A stretch of DNA of 64,000 nt from Pseudomonas sp. M30-35 (GCF_002163625.1 NZ_CP020892.1:4278001-4342000), one strand, 5' to 3'; numbered from the stretch's first letter, positions 1 to 10,846 are shown. The notes: generated by a model from the sequence alone, not told the origin. Numbers and translations: made by a program.

Positions 1-1594
1 TACCCAGATCGATCCGGTATAGCGGTGGCATGGCGACAAAGATATGCCCGGCATCAACCAACGCGCGAAAATGCTGAACGAACAATGCGCAAAGCAAAGT
101 CGCAATGTGCAGGCCGTCAGAGTCGGCGTCGGCGAGGATGCAAATCTTGCCGTAGCGCAGTTGCGTCAGGTCGTTTGAGCCCGGATCGATACCAATGGCC
201 ACGGCAATATCATGCACCTCTTGTGAGGCTAGAACTTCACTGCCATCGACTTCCCAAGTGTTGAGGATCTTGCCGCGCAACGGCATGATCGCCTGGAACT
301 CTTTATCCCGCGCTTGCTTGGCAGAACCACCGGCGGAGTCACCCTCGACCAGGAACAGCTCAGAGCGCATAGGGTCCTGACCTGCACAATCAGCCAGCTT
401 GCCCGGCAGTGCAGGCCCTTGAGTAATTTTCTTACGCTCAACCTTTTTACCGGCCTTGAGGCGGCGGTTAGCGTTACTAATCGCCAGTTCAGCTAACTGC
501 TGGCCGAACTCAGGGTGCGCGTTTAACCAAAGGCTGAAGGCATCTTTAACCACGCCTGAGACAAACGCCGCGGCTTCACGTGAAGACAAACGTTCTTTGG
601 TCTGACCGCTGAACTGGGCGTCTTGCATCTTCATCGACAACACGAAGGCAATCCGCTCCCAGATATCTTCCGGAGCCAGCTTGACCCCGCGCGGCAGCAA
701 GTTACGGAACTCACAAAACTCACGCATGGCATCCAGCAAGCCCTGGCGCAAGCCGTTGACATGGGTACCGCCCTGCGCAGTCGGGATCAGGTTGACGTAG
801 CTCTCTTGAACACTTTCGCCCCCCTCCGGCAGCCACAGCAGCGCCCAATCGACCGCTTCTTTATTGCCAGCCAGGCTGCCACAGAATGGCTCATCAGGCA
901 GGCGCGGGTATTCACTGACCGCATCGACCAAATACGAGCGCAAACCGTCTTCAAACAGCCACTCGATACGCTCACCGCTGGCTTTATCTTCAAAGCTGAC
1001 GCTAAGGCCGGGGCACAGCACAGCTTTAGCCTTTAGTACGTGCTTAAGGCGGCTGATCGAGAATTTGTGTGAGTCGAAATACTTACCGTCTGGCCAGAAG
1101 TGCACGCTGGTGCCGGTATTGCGCTTACCCACGGTATTGACGACTTCGAGTTCACTGGCTTTAAAGCCGTTCTCAAAGGTCATGCGGTATTCACTACCCT
1201 CGCGTTTGACGCGAACCTCGACCAAGGTCGACAAGGCGTTAACCACAGAAATACCAACACCGTGCAAGCCACCGGAGAACTGGTAGTTTTTGTTGGAAAA
1301 CTTACCGCCAGCGTGGAGCTTGGTGAAAATCAGCTCGACCCCTGGCACCCCTTCTTCAGGGTGAATATCGACCGGCATACCGCGGCCGTCATCGGTGACC
1401 TCCAGCGAGTTATCCTCGTGCAGGATCACCTGAATGCTTTGGGCATGCCCGGCCAAGGCTTCGTCAACCGAGTTATCGATGACTTCTTGAGCCAAGTGAT
1501 TGGGGCGACTGGTATCGGTGTACATACCCGGACGCTTGCGCACCGGGTCAAGACCGGAAAGGACTTCGATGGCGTCGGCGTTATAACTGGCCAT
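1..1594 (-). CDS. parE: DNA topoisomerase IV subunit B ParE (partial, C-terminus off the left edge)
   Basis: ATPase subunit of topoisomerase IV, which with ParC decatenates replicated chromosomes. Reading the minus strand from the ATG at 1594 gives 531 open codons to the window edge. The N-terminal GHKL ATPase domain shows an E-x-I-DNSVDEA helix near residue 37, DDGRGMP at 68-74 and GGLHGVGIS near 108. The TOPRIM domain begins with EGDSAGG (Glu417) and continues with DADSDG near residue 490. The context SELFLVEGDSAGGSAKQARD is ParE/GyrB type; the yqiA-cpdA neighbours favour ParE. About 100 C-terminal residues of the usual ~630 are missing because of the window edge, not a lesion. It is probably co-transcribed after yqiA, 101 bp upstream. 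Only a weak AAGAG-like ribosome site precedes the start. Confidence 0.96.
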   Translation of the reverse strand, partial: MASYNADAIEVLSGLDPVRKRPGMYTDTSRPNHLAQEVIDNSVDEALAGHAQSIQVILHEDNSLEVTDDGRGMPVDIHPEEGVPGVELIFTKLHAGGKFSNKNYQFSGGLHGVGISVVNALSTLVEVRVKREGSEYRMTFENGFKASELEVVNTVGKRNTGTSVHFWPDGKYFDSHKFSISRLKHVLKAKAVLCPGLSVSFEDKASGERIEWLFEDGLRSYLVDAVSEYPRLPDEPFCGSLAGNKEAVDWALLWLPEGGESVQESYVNLIPTAQGGTHVNGLRQGLLDAMREFCEFRNLLPRGVKLAPEDIWERIAFVLSMKMQDAQFSGQTKERLSSREAAAFVSGVVKDAFSLWLNAHPEFGQQLAELAISNANRRLKAGKKVERKKITQGPALPGKLADCAGQDPMRSELFLVEGDSAGGSAKQARDKEFQAIMPLRGKILNTWEVDGSEVLASQEVHDIAVAIGIDPGSNDLTQLRYGKICILADADSDGLHIATLLCALFVQHFRALVDAGHIFVAMPPLYRIDLG

Positions 1595-1695
1595 AGGGTC
1601 TCTTAATTTTTAACAGTTAATCGAGAAACTCACATAACCGCTGGCTGCGCTGCCGTAATTGATCGGCGACTGCGGCGCAGCGAGATGCGAGTCAT

Positions 1696-2304
1696 TCAAA
1701 GGTCAGAAAAGTCGATATCGTGCCACAACTTGGGCGCAATACCGGCAAAAGCAAATAGCATTGGCAAGCGTTGAGCAAACCCCTGGAAGCCATGGTCCCC
1801 CCCCGCCTGAATACGCAGCGCGCAACCGCGATATAAAGCCTGAGCCTGACGATAGTCCAGGGTTTCATCAGCTGTCTGCAACCATACCTGATAACGCTCG
1901 GGATCTTGTGACGGTATCACTTCCAGCTCGGCCAGAGCGTTAACGTGATCTGTCGTCAGGTCCCAGGTTTCGTCGCTATAAAAGTTTTTTTGCGGTCCGA
2001 GAAAGCCGTCAAACAGTGCGTGCGGACGGACTGCGGGATTTATCAGCAGTGCTCTTAAGCCATACCGCTCAGCCAGATGCGTCGCATAGTAGCCGCCCAG
2101 TGAGCTGCCGACCAGCAAAGGGCTTCCCATAGCTGCAATCTCAGCCTCGATCTGCGCAATCGCTTGACGCGGGTGATGATGCAATGCAGGCACACGTAAT
2201 TGCTCAGCCAGCCCCATACGCGCCATACAACGGCGCAGCTGACTGGCCTTGAGCGAGTCTGGCGAGCTATTAAGTCCATGCAAATAAAGGATATTTTCAG
2301 TCAT
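1696..2304 (-). CDS. yqiA: YqiA-family alpha/beta-hydrolase (esterase)
   Basis: Small alpha/beta hydrolase of the YqiA family, 202 residues, presumed cytoplasmic esterase with unknown physiological substrate. It opens with a hydrophobic strand and the oxyanion-type ILYLHGLNSSP, followed by the nucleophile elbow GSSLGG (Ser68) and a C-terminal GGDHGF that should carry the catalytic His. The ATG at 2304 is chosen because the family begins directly before this first strand. A GTG at 2355 would add 17 residues that do not look like the family, and neither start has a strong ribosome site. It lies between cpdA (95 bp upstream) and parE on the same strand, the arrangement found in E. coli and Pseudomonas. 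Confidence 0.9.
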   Translation of the reverse strand: MTENILYLHGLNSSPDSLKASQLRRCMARMGLAEQLRVPALHHHPRQAIAQIEAEIAAMGSPLLVGSSLGGYYATHLAERYGLRALLINPAVRPHALFDGFLGPQKNFYSDETWDLTTDHVNALAELEVIPSQDPERYQVWLQTADETLDYRQAQALYRGCALRIQAGGDHGFQGFAQRLPMLFAFAGIAPKLWHDIDFSDL

Positions 2305-2399
2305 GGGGAAGCAGGCTACTAGGTCACGACCACAAGCTGCAAGCGCCTGCTTCACGGTGTTTGCAGCAAAATATGAGTGGTGTTGCCAACCCGTGGCAG

Positions 2400-3215
2400 T
2401 TAATAGCCCTTAACGCTGTAATCGACCTCGAAATCGATTCCAGTCACGCGCGACACTCCGGTCTCCATCCGCCCATCTCCAAACAAGCGCAACCATCGAT
2501 AGCCCGGGGCGCTGGTATCAACCTGAAAATCTTCGCTGCCCGGCGCAAACTGCACGCAGGTCGACGGCGAAGCCAGCAGTCGCACCGAGTTACGCATCTG
2601 ATCGAACTCTTGATGAATATGCCCCCAGAGCATGCAGCGAACCTGTGAAAAGCGCGCCACAACTGCAAACAAGGCTTCTGGGTTGCGCAAGCCAATGGGG
2701 TCCATCCAGCGACTGCCAATCGGCACCGGATGATGGTGCATGCAAATTAAATGATGGCGTTCAGGCGCTTCACTCAGCGCTCGCTCCAGCAGCGCCAGTT
2801 GGCGGTCACCGAGAAAACCGGGAACCGCTCCGGGAATCGCCGAATCGAGCAAAATGACTCGCCAATTGCCAACATCCACCACCGTATCGAGCAAATTGCT
2901 GCCGATACAGGCTGCCTGCATAGCTGGAACTTCATCATGATTACCCGGGAACCAACGCGCGGGGGCGCGAATAACCGAGGTCATCTGCCGAAAGCGAGTG
3001 TATGAGGCCTCACTGCCATCCTGAGATAAGTCTCCGCTGGCCAGCACCAAGTCAATTTGCGGCTGCTCGTCGACCACTCGCTCAATCACTTGTTGCAAGC
3101 TGTCTTGGGTGTCCATACCTAATAGTTTGCCGTTCGCCTCGGCAAATAAGTGACTGTCCGATAACTGAACCAGCAGCACCGATGAGTCGGCAGGATAAGT
3201 TTGCGCGCTCGGCAA
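2400..3215 (-). CDS. cpdA: 3',5'-cyclic-AMP phosphodiesterase CpdA
   Basis: Metallophosphoesterase that hydrolyses cAMP to AMP and so sets the activity of the CRP homologue Vfr. The 271 residues carry the class III phosphodiesterase signature: D-x-H (Asp20, His22), GDLSQDG, GNHDE, HHHP and GHIHQ, which together bind the dinuclear metal centre. The start is a TTG at 3215. It is preceded by AAGGAG with a 6-base spacer, and no ATG or GTG with a comparable site lies nearby. Use of TTG with a strong Shine-Dalgarno suggests moderate translation. It is the second gene of the nudF-yqiB...cpdA-yqiA-parE run, but 312 bp separate it from the preceding gene, so it may have its own promoter. Confidence 0.94.
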   Translation of the reverse strand: MPSAQTYPADSSVLLVQLSDSHLFAEANGKLLGMDTQDSLQQVIERVVDEQPQIDLVLASGDLSQDGSEASYTRFRQMTSVIRAPARWFPGNHDEVPAMQAACIGSNLLDTVVDVGNWRVILLDSAIPGAVPGFLGDRQLALLERALSEAPERHHLICMHHHPVPIGSRWMDPIGLRNPEALFAVVARFSQVRCMLWGHIHQEFDQMRNSVRLLASPSTCVQFAPGSEDFQVDTSAPGYRWLRLFGDGRMETGVSRVTGIDFEVDYSVKGY

Positions 3216-3527
3216 GGCCGTCTCCTTGAGCGGAATAGTTTAATTATGGCGGCTTGGACAACTCGGGGAAACTCAATTTGCGCGGCCTGGTTCACATATC
3301 CCACGCACAATTACAGCAAAACCAGCGAATACACCGGCTCAAAGCCATGCGGTAAAGATCCCCAGCCACTGCCTGCCATGTTCAACGTGCATCGTCCTTA
3401 ACAACACTCAACATGCATCACATACGCAGGCGCACCAACGACGTAAAGCGCTAGCTAGCCTGTCAAACCTAGCCTAGCAAATGATCGAAGTTAGAGGTAA
3501 GGCTCAGATGGATAAATAGGTTCAATC
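3216..3527. other. Intergenic stretch upstream of cpdA, no gene seen
   Basis: These 312 bases separate two same-strand genes. I find no plausible coding frame and no clear terminator. The only local structure is a short GCTAGCTAGC palindrome at about 3451-3460. A promoter for cpdA is expected here from the length of the gap, but I cannot point to convincing -35/-10 boxes. Confidence 0.4.
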
Positions 3528-3980
3528 TTAGATTTGTGGCTCGGTTTCATGACCGCAAGCCAGGCAGTGGCTTAACCATTCACCGAGAAACAGGTTGAGC
3601 TGGGTTTTCTCATCAGGTTGATGCATGTCAGCATTTGGATACGGATAAATCCCACGAAAGCGCCGCGAACTCTCGGCACCGACCACCTCGGCCATGCGCG
3701 CATCGTGATACACACGCACTTCCAGCGCAGGTATCGGCAGCCACGGCAAGCTGTGTTCTTGACGCACTCGAACCGTGGAGGTGTAGGGACAGTTTTCCAA
3801 CACATCCAGCGCCAGCACTCCGAGCAGCTTCTCTCCTTGGCTCACCGCCACGCGGCGCGCACTCGGCTCCTCACGCATAGCCGGAAGTAAACGCATTAAG
3901 CGCGCATAATTGGCCTCGCAAGCCGTCTGCAACTCGACCAGGTCAACGCGGTAACGATCACGTAGCAAATTTACTGCCAT
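3528..3980 (-). CDS. yqiB: DUF1249 family protein (YqiB-like)
   Basis: Conserved proteobacterial protein of 150 residues, matching the YqiB/DUF1249 family in length and order. No catalytic motif is recognised. Recognisable features are the N-terminal helix with LQTACEANYARLMRLLP, a central beta-rich part, RGIYPYPNADMHQPDEKTQ, and a C-terminal pair of cysteines (HCLACGHE). The start ATG overlaps the 3' end of nudF by 10 bases, so translation is probably coupled. In E. coli the same genes sit beside tolC and nudF; the molecular function is unknown. Confidence 0.88.
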   Translation of the reverse strand: MAVNLLRDRYRVDLVELQTACEANYARLMRLLPAMREEPSARRVAVSQGEKLLGVLALDVLENCPYTSTVRVRQEHSLPWLPIPALEVRVYHDARMAEVVGAESSRRFRGIYPYPNADMHQPDEKTQLNLFLGEWLSHCLACGHETEPQI

Positions 3981-4588
3981 AACCCCCTAACCTCGGCGCG
4001 GTTAAGCGCCAGCCATTGCAAGGCAATAATGCTTGCGGCGTTATCAATTCGCCCATCTTTTACTGCATCTAATGCATCTTCCACAGGCCAGACATGAACC
4101 TTGATGTCTTCGCCCTCTTCGGCGAGACCATAGACCCCACCAACCCCTTCACTGTCGCAACGCCCTACAAACAAATGCACGCGTTCGTTAGAGCCTCCAG
4201 GTGAAGGATAGTACTGAGTGACCGGCCACAGTGCCCCCAACTTCAAACCAGCTTCCTCCATTGACTCACGGTGTGCCACTTCTTCAGGCTCTTCGTCTTT
4301 GTCAATCAACCCCGCGACCAGTTCCAGCAGCCATGGATTCTCGCTTTTATGCATAGCGCCAACTCTGAATTGCTCAATCAACACCACCACGTCACGTTGT
4401 GGATCATAAGGCAGTACGCAGACCGCATCGTGGCGCAGAAAAACTTCCCGATTGAGTATCGGACCCATTTCTCCAGAAAACTGACGATGCCGCAGATGCA
4501 AGCGATCAAGGCTGTAAAAACCTCGAAAGCAGGCTTCACGTTCAACGATTTCGAACGCACCGGGTCCCGGCTTAAAAGTGTCTGGCAT
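3971..4588 (-). CDS. nudF: ADP-ribose pyrophosphatase NudF (Nudix)
   Basis: Hydrolyses ADP-ribose to AMP and ribose 5-phosphate, clearing a reactive NAD breakdown product. The 205-residue protein contains a complete Nudix box: G-x5-E-x7-RESMEEAGL, beginning at GLIDKDEE. The downstream QYYPSPGGSNERVHLFVG is typical of ADPRases. The ATG at 4588 is preceded by GAGGA with good spacing. A longer frame starting at 4693 adds 35 residues rich in Arg and Cys that lack family character and is rejected. The gene overlaps yqiB by 10 bases. It is transcribed away from a lipoprotein gene, leaving a 216-base divergent control region. Confidence 0.94.
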   Translation of the reverse strand: MPDTFKPGPGAFEIVEREACFRGFYSLDRLHLRHRQFSGEMGPILNREVFLRHDAVCVLPYDPQRDVVVLIEQFRVGAMHKSENPWLLELVAGLIDKDEEPEEVAHRESMEEAGLKLGALWPVTQYYPSPGGSNERVHLFVGRCDSEGVGGVYGLAEEGEDIKVHVWPVEDALDAVKDGRIDNAASIIALQWLALNRAEVRGLWQ

Positions 4589-4804
4589 TGAATCCTCACT
4601 CAGTCTGTTAACCTGACTTTCACGCATCCTACCCCTGCAATTCGCACAACGCAGCCTCTTTACATTAGCTTCAACAGCGTTTTGCAGGTGCACTCGTCAC
4701 CGGGATCATGCAGCATAGATGGGGTCGTAAAGGCTCGAACTCAAGCGCCAGCCTGTAGTCGAAGCCTGCAACCCTCAACAGTCTTCAGCCAAACGATGGA
4801 TTAC

Positions 4805-5542
4805 ATGTCTCTGACCAAAAAGCTCGCAATCGTCGGCATCAGCCTCTTTCTCAGCGCCTGCCAGAGCATGATGCCTGGCGACAAACCCTTAGTCGCTCAA
4901 CGTATTGCCTGGGAACACGTGACGCCGGGCTGCACCGGTGAGCCTTGCCCTCTGGTGAACATCGACACCTTAAAGTTTGCCGAAGAGCCGCAATTGAATT
5001 CGCTAATTGATCATGCATTGCGGCGCATGACCGCTGACGCACCCGATGCGCCGCTGCCTGCTTCACTTGAGTCCTATGAAAAGGATTTTCTGGTTCGCGC
5101 CGAGCCCGGCTGGAAAACCTATTTGCAAGCCAAGATGCGCGAGCAACATGACCAATTAGTGATCATCGAGCTTTCGAGTTATTTAGCGACTGGCGGCGCG
5201 CATGGAATGCCGGGCCGCGGCTTTATCAACTATGACCGCGATCAGCATAAAGCGCTGACACTGAAAGACATGATCAAACCCGGCACCGAAGACGCCTTTT
5301 GGCAGGCGGCGGAGCAAGCACATCAGCGTTGGTTGAAGGCCAACAAACTCGATCAAGACCCCGAGTATGTAAAAACCTGGCCTTTCACCCATACCAACAA
5401 CATAGCCTTGCTGAAAAAGTCGGTATTGCTCAAGTATGACGTCTATTCCCTAGCGCCATACTCCAGCGGACACGTATCGCTGACCATTCCTTACTCGCAA
5501 CTGGGCGCGATTCTCAAGCCGGAGTACATACCGGCTTCGTAA
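4805..5542 (+). CDS. Lipoprotein with RsiV-like DUF3298 domain
   Basis: Predicted lipoprotein of 245 residues. The N-terminus MSLTKKLAIVGISLFLSAC is a lipoprotein signal peptide with the lipobox LSAC and the modified Cys at residue 19. The mature part contains a YLATGGAHGMPGRGF...INYDRD...LTLKDM block typical of the DUF3298/RsiV fold, which binds lysozyme in RsiV. Whether this one is a lysozyme inhibitor is inference. The start at 4805 is chosen over 4796 and the long upstream extension because it begins the signal peptide and has GGA four bases upstream. The last 29 bases overlap the 3' end of convergent cytX, an unusually large overlap here. Confidence 0.82.
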   Translation: MSLTKKLAIVGISLFLSACQSMMPGDKPLVAQRIAWEHVTPGCTGEPCPLVNIDTLKFAEEPQLNSLIDHALRRMTADAPDAPLPASLESYEKDFLVRAEPGWKTYLQAKMREQHDQLVIIELSSYLATGGAHGMPGRGFINYDRDQHKALTLKDMIKPGTEDAFWQAAEQAHQRWLKANKLDQDPEYVKTWPFTHTNNIALLKKSVLLKYDVYSLAPYSSGHVSLTIPYSQLGAILKPEYIPAS

Positions 5543-6803
5543 TAGCCCTGCCAAGCAGCCATTGGAGCCCGCCAGCGATCACCAACGCTGGCAGGGTTGC
5601 ACCGACATCCGGCAGCCAGTTGCTTAAAACGTGGTAAATCACCACGCCGCAAGCCCATGCCAGAAGGGTGTCCCAGCGCAAATAGACCTTCGGTGCCAAA
5701 GCCGCCTGACGTTTTCGCAAGATAAAGTGATCAACCAGCACCACGCCAAACAACGGTGCAAACACCGAACCGATCAGCAGCAAGAAGTTCTGGTATTCAG
5801 CCAACGGCGCCAGCAAAGCAATCAGCGTGCACAGCGCGCCAATTGCCAGTGCCAGGTGCTCGACTTTGAACCGGAACATGATGCCTCCAGACACCGCCGC
5901 CGAGTGAATATCGGCAAAGGCATTCTCTGACTCATCGAGCAATATCAGCAACAACGGTATCCCCAGCCCCGCCCCCGCCAATGCAAGTAACAGCGCGTTA
6001 ACCTCACCGCTCGGCGCAAAGGCCAAGGTATAAGCCACGCCCAGACTCATCAGCCAGAAGTTGCCGAGAAAGAAGCCTGCCGCAGTGCCGCCGAAGATGT
6101 TGCGCGCGCGCTTGCCGAACCGGGAATAATCGGCAATCAACGGTAGCCACGACAAGGGCATGGCGATTGCGATATCAAAACCCAATGCAAACGGCATCGA
6201 ACCATCACCGGCACGCGCCCACAGCACAGCCAGATCGGTCTTGTCGAAAAGATTCCAGGTCAGCCACACACAAGCGCCCAGCAACAACCAGATCCCCCAC
6301 TTACGCAGGATGCGTCGAACAAAGGTCAACGGCCCGGTCACCGCAAGCAACGTGGCGATTGCACCAAAAAACACGGTCCACAGCGCCGCATTGGTCAACA
6401 CGCTGCCTTCACCAAACGCCTGCGCTGAGAGCAAGCTTGCCGCATCGCGCATGACAATAATTTCAAACGCGCCCCAGCCAACCAGTTGCAGAATATTCAG
6501 TAAGGCGGGCATCACCGCGCCTTTGCTGCCCAAACTGAGTTTCAACGCGGCCATGGCAGATAAGCCGGTATCAACACCGATCACCGCCACTGCACCGAGC
6601 AGCAACACACCCACTGCAGTACCGCAGGCAATAGCCAGCATCGCCCCGGCCATGCCCAGGCCCGGAGCCAGTAGCGCACCGAGTTGCAGCACCATCAAAC
6701 CAATGCCAAGCGAAAACCACAGCGAAAACATGTCACGCGCGCCAAACACCCGCTGACCAACAGGCACCGCGTGATGTGGCGAATAAGTACTCGGAATGTT
6801 CAC
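5514..6803 (-). CDS. cytX: NCS1-family transporter, probable hydroxymethylpyrimidine permease CytX
   Basis: Membrane transporter of the cytosine/purine/thiamine (NCS1) family with about 12 hydrophobic segments in 429 residues. The motifs GWGAFEIIVMRDAA, PLSWLPLIADYSRF and DESENAFADIHSAA are characteristic. It lies directly after thiC behind a TPP riboswitch, which supports the CytX role of importing HMP for thiamin synthesis rather than cytosine uptake. I place the start at GTG 6803, seven bases after AGAGG. A TTG two codons upstream is too close to that site. An 11-bp stem-loop sits in the thiC-cytX gap. Substrate is inferred from context. Confidence 0.83.
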   Translation of the reverse strand: MNIPSTYSPHHAVPVGQRVFGARDMFSLWFSLGIGLMVLQLGALLAPGLGMAGAMLAIACGTAVGVLLLGAVAVIGVDTGLSAMAALKLSLGSKGAVMPALLNILQLVGWGAFEIIVMRDAASLLSAQAFGEGSVLTNAALWTVFFGAIATLLAVTGPLTFVRRILRKWGIWLLLGACVWLTWNLFDKTDLAVLWARAGDGSMPFALGFDIAIAMPLSWLPLIADYSRFGKRARNIFGGTAAGFFLGNFWLMSLGVAYTLAFAPSGEVNALLLALAGAGLGIPLLLILLDESENAFADIHSAAVSGGIMFRFKVEHLALAIGALCTLIALLAPLAEYQNFLLLIGSVFAPLFGVVLVDHFILRKRQAALAPKVYLRWDTLLAWACGVVIYHVLSNWLPDVGATLPALVIAGGLQWLLGRAITKPVCTPA

Positions 6804-6835
6804 ACGCAAGCCTCTCGAAAATTATTATTGGATAC

Positions 6836-6869
6836 GCGAACGCCCGACTGGATACAGCCGGGCGTTCGC
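6836..6869 (-). terminator. Perfect 11-bp stem-loop between thiC and cytX
   Basis: GCGAACGCCCG at 6836-6846 pairs perfectly with CGGGCGTTCGC at 6859-6869 around a 12-base loop. On the minus-strand transcript it lies 23 bases after the thiC stop and about 33 bases before the cytX start. The following bases are AT-rich but not a clean U-run. It could be a partial terminator or a 3'-end stabiliser that lowers cytX expression relative to thiC. Confidence 0.6.
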
Positions 6870-6891
6870 AGTTTCACTCAACGCATCTGAA

Positions 6892-8835
<1,944 letters not shown>

Positions 8836-8898
8836 CTAGCGCGGGAGTCACCGAAACGGTGCTGAGAAGACTCGCCGAGGGAATGGCGAGGACATCTT

Positions 8899-8984
8899 GT
8901 TCCCTACGCAGGCCTTAACCTGATCAGGTTCAACGGGATCCGGCAACAGCCAATCTCAGCCCCTCAATTAGGGCACCCCGACAA
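8899..8984 (-). promoter_or_regulatory. TPP riboswitch (THI element) upstream of thiC
   Basis: Read on the minus strand, the segment contains the conserved order TCGGGGTGCCC, GGCTGAGA, CCCGTTGAACCTGATC, GGTTA and GCGTAGGGA. These are the P1 to P5 signature blocks of the thiamin pyrophosphate aptamer. It lies about 115 bases upstream of the thiC ATG. Two small hairpins between aptamer and gene (CTCGCC 8871-8876 with GGCGAG 8885-8890; CACCG with CGGTG at 8849-8861) are candidates for the expression platform; whether control is at translation or termination is not decided by sequence. Confidence 0.95.
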
Positions 8985-9330
8985 GAACATCACCATTCTA
9001 TCAGCACGCTTGTGAAATCCAACCCACAAGTCAAAATAAGCTGACCCGCGCGTCGGTTTGCGACCCAATCGAGTGCAGCTCAACCGAGTGCGGCCCAAAC
9101 ATTTACCGCCCAATCATTTTGACAATCTATCGATTTGCCAACTAGTCGATTCGTGACGCGGTAATATAAGGAGTATTAACATCAACAGTACTTACACTAA
9201 ACTGTAGAATTGTTGCGATTAAGCAACATAGCTTGTTGCAAACTACACTCATGACGCTAATTGCCAGTCTTGACCCTCTCGTCAGCGACGCTTAGCCTTG
9301 TCGATTACTGCTAATTTTAGGATCACCTCA
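8985..9330 (+). promoter_or_regulatory. Divergent control region of thiC and tolC
   Basis: A 346-base stretch between the riboswitch and tolC with no coding frame. A TTGACA hexamer at 9119-9124 could be a -35 box for tolC, though no strong -10 follows at standard spacing. A TGTTGC...GCAACA hairpin at 9211-9228 followed by TTGTTGCAA at 9233-9241 forms three copies of a short GTTGC element in alternating orientation, a possible operator. These are weak calls. Confidence 0.35.
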
Positions 9331-10776
9331 ATGTTGCGTAGACTTTCTCTGGCTGTCGCTGTTGCTAGTGCGATAACCGGTCAAGCTTGGGCTGAACAAG
9401 CTCCGACCACCGCAATGAACGACCTGATATCGGTTTATCGGGAAGCAGCGCAGAATAACGCTGATATCGCCGCCGCTCGCGCCGACTATCAAGCGCGCCG
9501 TGAAGTCGTTCCGCAAGCACGTGCAGGGTTACTACCTAACTTATCCGCTGGCGCCGAGCTTGCTGATACCCGCACCAAACTTGATTCACCGTCCTATACC
9601 GCTAACCGCAGCGGCACGGTGTATCAGGCAAACTTAAGCCAACCGCTGTTCCGTGCAGACCGCTGGTTCCAGCTGCAAGCCGCTGAAGCCACTAGCGAAC
9701 AAGCCGCTCTTGATCTGTCTGCAACCGAGCAAAACCTGATTCTGCAAAGTGCCGAGAGCTACTTCAATGTGCTCCGCGCGCAAGACAACCTGGCCTCGAC
9801 CAAGGCTGAAGAAGCAGCGTTCAAACGTCAGCTGGATCAGTCCAACGAGCGTTTTGATGTCGGCCTTTCGGATAAAACCGATGTGCTTGAATCACAAGCA
9901 GGCTACGACACCGCTCGCGCGAACCGCATCATTGCTGAGCGTCAAGTGGACGATGCCTTTCAAGCACTGACCACCTTGACCAACCGCGATTACCCAGCAC
10001 TTGAGGGCATGCGCCACACCCTGCCGATCTTGGCGCCAACGCCTAACGACGCCAAAGCATGGGTCGACACGGCGGCAGCTCAGAATCTCAATCTGCTGGC
10101 CAGCAACTACGCAGTTGATGCTGCGAAAGAAACCCTTAGCCAACGCAAGTCGGGCCACGCCCCAACGCTTGACGCCGTCGCCAGTTATAAAAAAGGTGAC
10201 AACGACAGCCTTGGCTTCACCAACAGCGGCCTGAACAGCGGCGTACCACCTTACAGTGGCGATGTTGAGCAAAGCTCGATTGGCCTGCAGCTGAATATCC
10301 CAATCTACAGCGGTGGCCTGACCAGCTCGCAAGTACGCGAAGCCTATGAGCGCCTGAACCAGACCGAGCAGCAACGCGAAAGCCTGCGCCGTCAGGTGGT
10401 ACAGGACACGCGCAACCTGCACCGCGCAGTTAACACCGATGTCGAAACCGTAAAGGCACGCAAACAGTCGATCGTCTCCAACCAGAGCGCGCTGGAAGCA
10501 ACCGAAATTGGTTATCAGGTGGGTACACGTAACATCGTTGACGTACTCGATGCCCAACGTCAGCTGTACAGCTCAGTTCGTACCTATAACGATGCGCGCT
10601 ATGACTACATCCTCAACAACCTGCGTTTAAAGCAAACCGCTGGTACGTTGAGCCCTGGTGATCTGGAAGCGCTGGATAACTACTTGAAACCGGACTACAA
10701 CCCGGACAAAGACTTCCTGCCGCCAGATCTTGCTGAAGCCGCAGAAGCCCAGTTGAAGGGCAACCCCAACTACTAA
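9331..10776 (+). CDS. tolC: TolC-family outer membrane channel (OpmH-like)
   Basis: Trimeric outer membrane exit duct used by tripartite efflux pumps and type I secretion. The 481-residue protein starts with signal peptide MLRRLSLAVAVASAITGQAWA, cleavage expected before EQAPTT. Two structural repeats follow, each with long alpha-helical coiled coils: YREAAQNNADIAAARADYQ begins the first, and the second has the conserved GTRNIVDVLDAQ. ATG 9331 is chosen because it opens the signal peptide and lies nine bases after AGGA; the upstream TTG extension has no signal character. In P. aeruginosa the gene next to thiC is opmH, the TolC equivalent. A bidirectional terminator follows. Confidence 0.93.
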   Translation: MLRRLSLAVAVASAITGQAWAEQAPTTAMNDLISVYREAAQNNADIAAARADYQARREVVPQARAGLLPNLSAGAELADTRTKLDSPSYTANRSGTVYQANLSQPLFRADRWFQLQAAEATSEQAALDLSATEQNLILQSAESYFNVLRAQDNLASTKAEEAAFKRQLDQSNERFDVGLSDKTDVLESQAGYDTARANRIIAERQVDDAFQALTTLTNRDYPALEGMRHTLPILAPTPNDAKAWVDTAAAQNLNLLASNYAVDAAKETLSQRKSGHAPTLDAVASYKKGDNDSLGFTNSGLNSGVPPYSGDVEQSSIGLQLNIPIYSGGLTSSQVREAYERLNQTEQQRESLRRQVVQDTRNLHRAVNTDVETVKARKQSIVSNQSALEATEIGYQVGTRNIVDVLDAQRQLYSSVRTYNDARYDYILNNLRLKQTAGTLSPGDLEALDNYLKPDYNPDKDFLPPDLAEAAEAQLKGNPNY

Positions 10777-10790
10777 GTTTGGGCGCAGAT

Positions 10791-10818
10791 AAAAAACCCG
10801 ACTGACGTCGGGTTTTTT
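10791..10818. terminator. Bidirectional intrinsic terminator between tolC and waaA
   Basis: AAAAAACCCGAC at 10791-10802 pairs exactly with GTCGGGTTTTTT at 10807-10818 around a four-base loop. The flanking A-run and T-run give a U-tract on both strands, so it should stop transcripts from tolC (plus) and waaA (minus). Confidence 0.93.
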
Positions 10819-10846
10819 ACGCTTTGGAAATACCTCTGAGAGGCAA

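Noticed and set aside
623..1606. Plus-strand reading frames of 137 to 168 codons at the left end
   Set aside because: They lie antisense to parE, whose minus-strand product is unmistakable, and show no family features.
1595..1695. Weak GCTGCG/CGCAGC hairpin between yqiA and parE
   Set aside because: Short and interrupted, no U-run; not strong enough to list as terminator.
9892..10557. 221-codon minus-strand frame inside tolC
   Set aside because: Shadow of tolC; no ribosome site and composition typical of antisense frames.
10791..10818. AAAAAACCCGAC/GTCGGGTTTTTT as a protein-binding operator
   Set aside because: Position between convergent genes and the A/T runs make it a terminator.
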